This document shows positions 56,410 through 64,000 of a stretch of 64,000 nt of DNA, piece after piece. Both the position numbers and the translations under genes were made by a program. This stretch comes from Catonia carolina. Taxonomy: Eukaryota > Arthropoda > Insecta > Hemiptera > Achilidae. Positions within the stretch are counted from its first letter, which is position 1. Each line of letters starts with the position of its first letter. Location: positions 18,485,895 through 18,549,894 of the forward strand of contig JAQMRL010000014.1 of the NCBI GenBank assembly GCA_035578175.1, given 5' to 3'. The notes beneath the pieces are model-generated. The model was not told the DNA's origin, searched no databases, and was given only the letters and a program-made list of their open reading frames with translations.

Positions 56410-57145
56410 CTTACGGATATTCATCTGTAAATGTGGTTTCGACTCGTCCGTTACTCCGTCGAGGCTTTCCATAAAAATCGGCGTTAAGTACGTTGAAGTT
56501 TAGAGTTTTTATTCTATAACATGAATATTTTAAAAGTTAAATCACATGTTCCGTTTTAATATGCCGGCCATTTTTTTAAAAACTGATTTTTTGTCTCCAC
56601 GTAAAGGTAGGGAAATAATTTTTAAGATTGAACCATGCATTTTCACAACAGTATTATGTCAAGCAAAGCGTTTATTTTTTAAATAAAAATATTGTTAAAT
56701 AATTCAAAATGAGCTACGGAATGAGTTGCAGCAGGAAAAACACAGTAGTTTGTTTATCTAAACGACTATACTCGGGGCGGATACCGCTATAGAGCTCAGT
56801 TTTCTCTCAAGAAGTTTAAAGGCCAATAGAATTTTCTATTAACACCACATATCTATTTATAATTACAAATGCAAAATACGATAAATGACACAATACTCAA
56901 TTTAATGCTGTAAAAATGCATGGTTCAGTCCAAAAGTCATTTCCCTATCTTCACGTGAAGCCAAAATATACTTTTTTTAAAAAAAATGGCCGGCATTTTA
57001 AAATGGAACATCAGACTTCTATATTAAAATGTTCATATAGAGAAAACTCTGATCTTCAACGCACTTAAACGCCGTTCAATTATGAAAAACCTGGACGGAG
57101 TAACGGACGTTTAAAAACCACATTAACGGAAATAAGGCTAAAATC
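56410..57145. mobile_element. Diverged non-coding hairpin element with about 240-bp arms
   Basis: The left arm (about 56410-56660) and right arm (about 56910-57145) are inverted copies. They share 'gtccgttactccgtc', 'tatgccggccatttttttaaaaa', 'tccacgt.aaggtagggaaat' and 'aaccatgcatttt'. The 250-bp centre has no recognisable coding sequence, and exact ends and target duplication are unclear. It may be a fold-back or MITE of an unrelated family. Confidence 0.6.
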
Positions 57146-57517
57146 TGAGTACTCATTTCGCGTAAATTGCTGCATATCCGACTAGTTTCAAGTTTAAATA
57201 ATCTAACTCAAACCAATCAACGCAGGAAAGAACAGGTTTTAATTTAGTGCAGTGTTCAAAAATATTAGTTATATTTTTTTGAGATTAAGCTCTTCAAACG
57301 AGTGCGGATAGGTGAATTGGCATGCCTCTAAGCGCATGCGTTGAAAGCGCACGGGTATGTGCGCTATTACCCGTTAAAATATTGGAGTAATCGGTTTTAT
57401 TTGAACAATTATTGTGATTTGTTTTTAAACGTGTAAGATTGTGTTAGATGTTAAATTTTAAAAAAGGTAGACCAGTTGTTGATTTGCGAGTAAATCAGTG
57501 GAGTTTGCCGATTTACA
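57146..57517. other. Unassigned sequence
   Basis: I recognise no gene or family. Confidence 0.4.
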
Positions 57518-58393
57518 TTTTTACTTTCTCTTGCCTATATGAATATAGCCTATAGAAATGAAACTACTGTCTTCATGTCGATTTTTCGGAATCGAGTTTT
57601 CACCGGATCTAAAGATTTTCAGACCCCTGAACCCAAAAACATGTTTCTAGCAATTTGTCTGTGGGTGTGTGTGTGTATGTGTGAACAGAATATCTCAAGA
57701 ACGGAACATTGTACAAACTTGCAACTTAAGTTACATACTACTACCGAACCCGATACGAACATTTTCATCAAAATCTGTGAAAAACGAAAGTAGTAGTTTA
57801 TCCGTGTAATTTTTCACTTTTTTGCAATTTCTTCAAAAACGGCTCCTACGATTTTTTTTAAATCGCCTCATTTACTACATTTTTTATGCTCTACAAGATA
57901 GGGTCGGCGCCATGTCTGCTGAAATTCTTGGTGAGGTTGTTTTCTCGTAAAAATTTTGTTTTTTTAAGATTGTGACTTTAATATGCATTTTAGCGCAAAA
58001 ATGTTTCTTATAAAAGTCGTAGAGAATTTAAAATGCTTCAACTTTTTTTCAGACATTTTCTTTATAACGCTTAGTTTAGCGGTTATTAGTAATTTTCTGT
58101 TTTTTTTCACGAAAACGTGTAAATAAATCGATTTTTTTAAAGATTTCAGCCTTAATATACATTTTACGTCAAAAAGTATAATCAAATTTATATTAAATTA
58201 AATGATCTACAACTTTTATTTAGAGCATTTTTCTCTACAGAGCCTAACTTAGCGTGAAAGAGTGATTTTCCGTATTTTTAAGCCAAACAGGTTGATTTTC
58301 ATTATGCGTCTTTCACTTATGATTAAAATTAGGTTATGTTTATTGAGGTTAGTTTTCTGTTTATTTCCAATATTTTATTACTAATGTTAGGTT

Positions 58394-58941
58394 TAATGAA
58401 TTCCCACTTAACTTTGTATTCCCTACTTCACAAACGATCAAAATTACCAGACAAAAATTACGCATATATTGTTCTCTTTTAAAACCTATATGGGCCTACT
58501 GGTCCCAAATTTATGGTTCAACCAAACCCTCTAACCTGCAACGAATTTAAGCATTCCAGTCAAAAACATCACGACTTATAGCAAAAGCACCTCTTTACGT
58601 CAGCAACAAAACCTTACATACAGGTTTGAAAACACCACTAGTACAAAATTCCATCGAATACCTACACAAACGCTTTCACGACAAGTCACACGAACACAAG
58701 AACCCACTGGTGCGTTCACTCTCTACCTTCCATTTACCTGATAATCCCGCTAGACGCCTTAAAAAAACACTGGAGTACAGACCTACTAATTTTATATACA
58801 AATTTTATTCTTGGGGAGGCACCCTACCCCTCTCATGCCAATCATTTCATTTACTTTATTATCATATTCATCACATTTGCTTGTTGCAAAATTTTACAAT
58901 TGTAAATAAAGAATTAAAACAAGAAAAAATAAAAGAAAAAA
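58394..58941 (+). mobile_element. 5'-truncated LINE (Jockey-like) with poly-A and 11-bp target duplication
   Basis: It is flanked by AATGTTAGGTT at 58383-58393 and 58942-58952. It has an A-rich 3' tail and is truncated at the 5' side, the usual outcome of target-primed reverse transcription. It carries only the end of the reverse-transcriptase frame. Confidence 0.8.
58450..58800 (+). pseudogene. Reverse-transcriptase C-terminal end, Jockey-like
   Basis: Pieces in shifting frames read ILFSFKTYMGLLVPNLWF, AFQSKTSRLIAKAPLYVSNK, TLHTGLKTPLVQNSIEYLHK, RFHDKSHEHKNPLVRSL and RRLKKTLEYRP. FQSK.LR.I..APWYVSN..LH.DL..P is a familiar signature of the end of Jockey-clade reverse transcriptases in insects. 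One stop and small indels are present. Only about the last 110 codons of the original ORF2 remain. Confidence 0.75.
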
Positions 58942-59010
58942 AATGTTAGGTTATATTGTTCAATTTTGCATTGAGAAGAGAAAGTTGTATGAGTGTTTCA
59001 CACCAGATTT

Positions 59011-59350
59011 ATAATGATAATGAACTATTTCAAAATAATTAGTGCATAAAATTTAATCCTGGTAGCCGCGTAGAGGCAAATCTGCAGAAGTTTAGTTGGA
59101 CGTTTTAATAAACGCTTACTAGCCGGACTTCCGCATTATTCCATTCTGAATGCATGATATTAAATTTAACTCTCTGAAAAGCCTTATTTGATCATGAATA
59201 ATAGGGACTAAGTACATCTCAAGTCCTCTGTAATTTCTACTACAATTCACCTGCTGTTACTAAATTGGTTTCACAATTTATAGATGTAAGGTGATAATAC
59301 TGTCTGGAAAAGGCTTAATATGTCTAAATTGAGCGATAATGTGTGATAAC
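59011..59350. other. Unassigned sequence
   Basis: I recognise no gene or family. Confidence 0.4.
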
Positions 59351-59362
59351 AATATTATATGA

Positions 59363-59557
59363 GCCAGCCGCATTGGCGTATTTGGTAACGTGCTCACCTC
59401 TCATCATGCGGTCGTGGGTTCGAATCCCGCTCAGGCAAGGCATATTGTCATACGTTGCAAAAAATCATTTCATCCTTCATTACACACAAAGTTACAATCC
59501 AACGTCGTCACTAATAACCATTGTAGTTGATGCGACGTTAAATAAAAAAAAAAAAAA
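59363..59557 (+). mobile_element. SINE-B, complete, with 12-bp target duplication and poly-A
   Basis: It is flanked by AATATTATATGA at 59351-59362 and 59558-59569. The A-box region is TGGCGTATTTGG and the B-box GGTTCGAATCC lies at 59417-59427. The tail is GCGACGTTAAATAAAAAAA. The same locus gives an 88-codon open frame that is not a gene. Confidence 0.85.
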
Positions 59558-59640
59558 AATATTATATGATAAAATCAAAATGTATATAGTTACAACACAC
59601 ATTTCTTAGTGACTTTTACTCTCTCTTCTCTATATAAATA

Positions 59641-60507
59641 CGAAGTGTGGCTATTAAAAAACGAGACTGACGTTGTAAAAAATTTTATTTTTATTATATA
59701 CATAATCACTAATCGTCACCTTCAATACACACTTCTTCTCTATCCCTACAACGCTCCATGCGCATTTTCCATTGTTGGAAACAGTGCTAGAAGCCATCTT
59801 CTGTCAGGTCCTTCAGGACACGTGCCGCTCAAAAATGTTTGAAATGAAGCTCGCAAAAATGTTTGTACTGACACTTTGTACGCGAATGAAAATGACCCAA
59901 AGTATTTGGAAATGATAGTAACATGTGATGAAACGTGGTTTTTTACTTATGATCCGCAAGTCAAAATTTAAAGCAATGATGATTGTTTTTTGATACCCAT
60001 GGGATTGAGTACCTTCACTGGGTTCCTAAAGTTCAAAAAATTATTCAATATTACTACCTTGAGGTTCTTTCTAAACTACGTCAAAGAGTAAGGAAAAAAC
60101 GCCCCGAAATGTGGAAGGACAAATCATGGGTTCCCCACCAAGACAATGCGCCAGATCATACCGCGTAATCTGTCAAGAGGTTCCTAGCCAAGAACAGGAT
60201 CTCAGTGTTAGAACATCCATTATATTCACCAGATCTTACACCATGTGACTTCTACCTGTTCCCTAAGGTAAAATCTGCATTAAAAGGGAAAAGATTTGAG
60301 TTTGTGGAAGCTGTAAAAGAGAAAGCGGCACGTGTCCTGAAGGAGCTGCAGAAGAGCTGCCAGCACTGTTTCCATACAATGGAAAATTCGCATGGAGCGT
60401 TGTAGGGATAGAGGAGTGTATATTGAAGGTGAAAATAAGTGATTAAGTATAAAATAAAAATAAAATTTTTTACAACGTGAGTCTCGTTATTTAATAGCCA
60501 CACCTCG
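59641..60507 (+). mobile_element. Fold-back mariner hairpin, DD34D family, copy 4 with a different junction
   Basis: TA lies at 59639-59640; the right duplication is mutated to CA (60508-60509). The left arm is shorter (59641-59829) and joins transposase sequence further upstream than in copies 1-3 (a 'ctcgcaaaaatgtttgtac...' segment before the catalytic start). The left-arm breakpoint therefore differs. This is either an independent rearrangement or a later reshaping. The right arm is about 60246-60507. Confidence 0.8.
59830..60404 (+). pseudogene. Mariner transposase remnant
   Basis: About 90 bp upstream of the first catalytic motif are retained, in broken frames. Then come the TGTGATGAAACGTGG (CDETW) region, a deletion after 'tatgatccg', YLHWVPKVQK, SWVPHQDNAP (second Asp), a stop at 60166-60168 and LYSPDLTPCDFYLFPK (third Asp). 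Confidence 0.7.
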
Positions 60508-61020
60508 CATATAGGAAGGAAGTATTATTTTCATTTGGATTTTTCACCGGATATAAACGTTTTGAGACCCTCTGAACCCAAAAACCATGTTTCTAACAAT
60601 TCGTCTGTTTCGCAGGCGTGCGCGCGCGCGTGTGTTTGTGAACAAAATATCTCATGAACGGAATATTGTACGAACTTGAAACTTAAAACTTTAGTTAGGT
60701 ACTGCTAGAGGTACTGATAAGAGCATTTTCATCAAAACTGGTCAACCGGAAGTAGTAGTTTATTCGAATCATTTTTTCACTTTTTTGCGATTTTCTCAAA
60801 AACAACTTTTACGTTTTATTAAAATCGTATATAATGCCTTGCTGTGTGTCCGTGAAAATTAAACGCGACTGGCCACCCTTATGTTTGCGAAAAATACGTT
60901 TGGTTTACCGGATAGTATTTTAATACAGGAATTAGTGCTTATCTTAAATTTGTGTCCGTGAGAGATTCAGTGAGATTTGTTAGCTTGCGTTTGTATTAAT
61001 AACGATAGTACTGTAACGTA

Positions 61021-61232
61021 GTAGGGTCTGGCTGTATAGTGAATTCCATTAGTTCCAGAAGAGATTACTCTGACTAGTGTCATTTACATGTTTACTTCTC
61101 CTGTTTTTGAATACCTCAGCCGTATAAAATTGGCTGACCATGTGATAAAAAACAGAGCTATTTTTTGCAACCGTAAATCTAGTAAATTAGATGGAAATAA
61201 TTTAACACTCCACCTGCCTCTTATGGGCAACT
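61021..61232 (-). mobile_element. SINE-A 5' half
   Basis: On the minus strand it runs from GCCCATAAGAGGCAGGTGGAG to 'ctatacagccagaccct'. The 3' half with the tail is missing. Confidence 0.65.
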
Positions 61233-61872
61233 TGCTCATTGAAATCGGTTAAAATACGATTCAATGGTAATGAAGTGTTTCAATGAAGTGATGTAAAAGA
61301 AGGAAAGGTAAACCCAAGACTAGATTTTTTGAGGTTGTTACACAGAATACAGTCTTAGAATAAAGAACTGAAGTAGGGGAACGTTGGATAGAGATATCTG
61401 GAAGCATTTACTGGAGAAGGTCAGGACTCACATGTAGTTGTAACACAAGCAAAGAAGAGAAAGAAAACGACAGAATCTAATCCATTAAGGTGAAAAATTT
61501 ATTTAAAGAGAAATATTCAGCAGCGATAAGGTATTTTTAATGTGAAAAGCAACGTAATTTGTTACTTTGTGTGAATAAACGTCAAAGCGTCACCGGCAAA
61601 TCCTCTGCAAAACTTTATACTGGGAAAACAAAGCGCTAGGTTTTACAGAAACAAAAGCTGAAACTTTAGATCGGTTGGCGAATGTGATTTTATATTGCCG
61701 TACATTCATTATCCTTTTAAGACTGCGTTGGCTTTTCCTTATACGCCAATCATGTTCTCTCTTTCTCTTTATGCCCCTCTCACACCCCTTTACTTATACT
61801 CCCACTACACTCCCCTTAAACACATTAAATAACCCATCTACCATTTCCTTCATTACACAATCTTTCTAATAT
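61233..61872. other. Unassigned sequence
   Basis: I see no gene. 61750-61870 is C/T-rich on the plus strand. Confidence 0.4.
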
Positions 61873-62080
61873 TTTTATTTTCTCCTGCCCAATTTATGAA
61901 ATAGTGATCAAAAATGCAATTTTTATCTCGACTTCTCCAAATCGAATGTGTGTGCGTGCGCGTGTGTGTGTGTGTGTGTGAATGTATGCCAGCTTGTATC
62001 TGTGTATATTGTTATGTGTGTGAACAAACAAATCTCAAAATGTAACACGCTATCAACTTAAAACTTGAAACTTACTGTCG
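61873..62080 (+). mobile_element. Decayed HINE-1 5' portion
   Basis: 'tattttctcctgccc', 'ttttatctcgacttctccaaatcga', a GT/GC core (61948-61980) and 'acaaatctcaaaatgtaacac' follow the family order with many changes. Confidence 0.5.
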
Positions 62081-62087
62081 ATTTCTT

Positions 62088-62190
62088 TATTATAGATACC
62101 CGAGTTTGAAGCCTTGTTTCTTCAAAATCACTTATTCAATTTTAACGTAATATATACCAAAATTTAGCAAATTTCAATCCGTGTTGTTAC
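62088..62190. repeat. Minor dispersed repeat shared with 20205-20320
   Basis: It shares 'atagatacccgagtttgaa' and following blocks with the earlier locus. The class is unknown. Confidence 0.4.
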
Positions 62191-62213
62191 ATGTCGGTTT
62201 CGTATTTTTAAAG

Positions 62214-62668
62214 TTTTTTACTTTCTCTTGCCTATATAAATATATAGAAATAGAAGTATTGTTTTCATATCGATTTTTCACCGGATCTACAGGTTTTCAG
62301 ACCCCCCCTGAACCCAAAAAACATATTTTTAGCGATTGGTCTGTATGTGTGTATGTGCGTGCGCGCGCGCGTAAACAAAATATCTCAAGAACGGAACGTC
62401 CGGTTTAAACCACTCTTGCCATATTATATCACCCTCCATTATTTGGGAGAACGAAACCGAAAGAAGTAGTAAATTCGTGTCATTTTACACTTTTTTGCGA
62501 TTTTCTCAAAAATGGCTTTTACGATTATTTTAAAAATTGCCTCATTTACAAATTTTTTATTCTCTACAAGATAGGGTAGGCGCTATGTCTCCTGAAATTC
62601 TTAGGGCGGTTGTTTTCTCGTAAAAAAATTACTAATTTTCGTAAAAAACTAATTTTCTCAGGCAAAAC
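62214..62668 (+). mobile_element. HINE-1 5' portion
   Basis: The 5' end is TTTTTTACTTTCTCTTGCC, the core is at 62341-62371, and a replaced stretch at 62403-62455 interrupts family similarity. It stops near 62668. Confidence 0.7.
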
Positions 62669-62685
62669 GTGGTGTCTTTTTTTTC

Positions 62686-63690
62686 TAATTGTTTCCATTA
62701 ATCGTTCATAAGAATCAAACAGCTGTTTTGAGAATTGAGGGGTACGAAAAAGAAGCTGCGGTAAGAAAAAGTATACGACAAGGAATTTGTCGTAACCATT
62801 GTAACCATTACTTTTTTAATTTATATATAAAAAATGCTATAAATAATGAAGTGAAGGAAAAATTTGACGCAGGAATAAAAATTCAAGGAAAACAATAATA
62901 ATGCTATGATTCGCCAATAATATCATAGTATTAGCTGAGAAAAAGAAAGAACTAGAGGATATCTTAAATGGAATGAATGGATGAGATCATGAGAAAGGAT
63001 TACTTCATGAAAATTAATAAGAACAAAACGAAAATGTTGTGCAGTAGCAAGAGTGGTTTATAGGAGATGAGAAATTTAAAAGTAGACAACGAAAACATAC
63101 AGGAAGTTGGGGGATTCTGCTATCTAGGGAGTAAAATAACAGAGGATGGTAAAAGTACAAGTGATATCAAAAAAAGGATTGTTCAAGCTAGAAAAGCCTT
63201 TGAAATTAAAAACAGCTTACTGACTACAAACATTGATTTACAGATTAGGAAATATTTCTTAAAACATTATATTTAGAGTGTAGATGTAGGCTACATTATG
63301 TTTAGAGTGTATTATGTTTGAGTGAAACGTGGGTGATAGGGGCTGTAGAAAGAAAGAGGATAGAAGTTTATAAAACGTGGTGTTATAAGAAATGTTAAAG
63401 AGTAGGTGGGTGGACGAAAAAAGTAATTTATTCTTGGAAGAGTGGATAAAAGAAGTATATGGAAACATCTTACCAAAAGAAAATAGACTAGGGGGGCATA
63501 TCTTAAGACATCCAGGTATAGTTCTAGAAATAATGGAGGGTGATAATGAAGGAGTAAATTGAAGACGGAGGCAAAGGTAAGAATATTTTTAAAGCAAATT
63601 ACAAAAGATGTAGGGTGTTGCAAGTATGTAGATAAGAAACGACTTGCGCAAGATAGAAAGCTTGGAGAACTCCATCAAACAAATCGAGAG
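62686..63690 (+). pseudogene. Non-LTR retrotransposon reverse transcriptase, palm to C-terminus, decayed
   Basis: Pieces read AVLRIEGYEKEAAVRKSIRQ, FFNLYIKNAINNEVKEKFD, then a frameshifted segment where the FADD box should be (reads like FANNIIVLAEKKEELEDIL). Next are KINKNKTKMLCSSKS, VGGFCYLGSKITEDGKSTSD, IKKRIVQARKAFEIKNSLL, SETWVIGAVERKRIEVYKTW and GHILRHPGIVLEIMEG. This order (VRKGIRQG, FNLYIE, FADD, YLGS.IT.DG, ETW, GH..R) is that of arthropod LINE reverse transcriptases. The catalytic Asp pair is lost and several stops are present. Clade is not assigned. Confidence 0.75.
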
Positions 63691-63698
63691 ACTGATGA

Positions 63699-64000
63699 TA
63701 AAAAATCTGGTGTGAAACATTCACACTTTTTTCTCTTGCCAATGCAAATAATTAATAATATAACCTAACATTAGTAATGAAACATAAGATATAAACAAAA
63801 AAACTAATCTCAATAAACATAACTTAATTTTAATCATGAGTAAAAGACGCAAAATGAAAATTAACCTCAGTTTGGCTTAAAAATACGGAGGATCACTCTT
63901 TCACGCTAAACTAGACTCTTTAGAGAAACATTCATAAACAAAAGTTGTAGATCTTTTAATTTCCTATAAATTTGATTATATACACTTTTGTTGTAAAATG
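63699..64000 (-). mobile_element. HINE-1 copy, cut by the window edge
   Basis: The 3' end at 63699 (AAAAATCTGGTGTGAAACATTCACAC) is present and about 300 bp follow in family order. The rest lies beyond the window. Confidence 0.75.

Larger units (their letters stand above)
57518..59010 (+). mobile_element. HINE-1 copy split by a LINE
   Basis: The parts 57518-58393 and 58942-59010 join in family order across the LINE. The core is a very short GT run (57662-57682) and the 3' hairpin is GTATGAGTGTTTCACAC. Confidence 0.8.
59612..60832 (+). mobile_element. HINE-1 5' portion split by mariner hairpin
   Basis: The 5' tip (TTTTACTCTCTCTTCTC, then TATATAAATA) is separated from 'tataggaaggaagtatt' by the insertion at 59641-60507. 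It stops near 60832 after 'aaaacaacttttacg'. Confidence 0.75.

Overview
The window reads as intergenic, repeat-saturated DNA from an AT-rich insect nuclear genome, possibly hemipteran although the order cannot be fixed from sequence alone. I find no host protein-coding gene, no rRNA and no functional tRNA gene. The coding capacity that can be recognised belongs to decayed transposable elements: Tc1/mariner transposases, a pogo/Tigger-like protein tail and reverse transcriptases. Most long open frames are low-complexity by-products of microsatellites and repeats.

The commonest component is one non-autonomous family of about 0.95 kb, called 'HINE-1' here only as a local name. It recurs as roughly 40 segments on both strands and by my rough sum covers a little over a third of the window. 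It has a T-rich 5' end, 13-bp subterminal inverted repeats, a variable (GT/GC)n core and a 3' terminal hairpin. This is the layout of Helentron-associated interspersed elements (the Drosophila DINE-1/INE-1 type). Many other elements are inserted into HINE-1 copies, which gives a relative age order.

A second theme is fold-back Tc1/mariner derivatives with very long inverted arms that carry the start or the end of a transposase gene. One holds the C-terminal half of a DD41D-spaced transposase (5460-6406). Two hold the N-terminal DUF4817-like helix-turn-helix part (13054-13864 on the minus strand, 45480-46278 on the plus strand). One is an almost loopless relative split by other insertions (14654-17541). 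Four are related DD34D mariner hairpins (7744, 11295, 54910, 59641). A non-coding diverged hairpin lies at 56410-57145. A conventional 5'-truncated mariner with a complete catalytic core lies at 37750-38621.

The remainder consists of four SINE-like families, two probable solo LTRs, three or four LINE fragments, pogo-like remnants, a diverged satellite rich in CCGGAAGT, and simple-sequence tracts. SINE-A has a CAA tail, SINE-B is tRNA-derived, SINE-C is tRNA-derived with an internal palindrome, and SINE-D has a poly-A tail. Target-site duplications confirm several of these insertions. The 672-bp LTR at 17734-18405 carries four histone-3'-end-like stem-loops in tandem.

The nesting is deep. One example runs from satellite, to a hairpin mariner relative, to both a smaller relative in its loop and a 2.28-kb LTR in its arm. 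Another is HINE-1 containing a pogo remnant that itself contains SINE-D. The most interesting candidate system is the set of hairpin transposon derivatives. If read through, they would give 200-400-bp dsRNA matching transposase genes.
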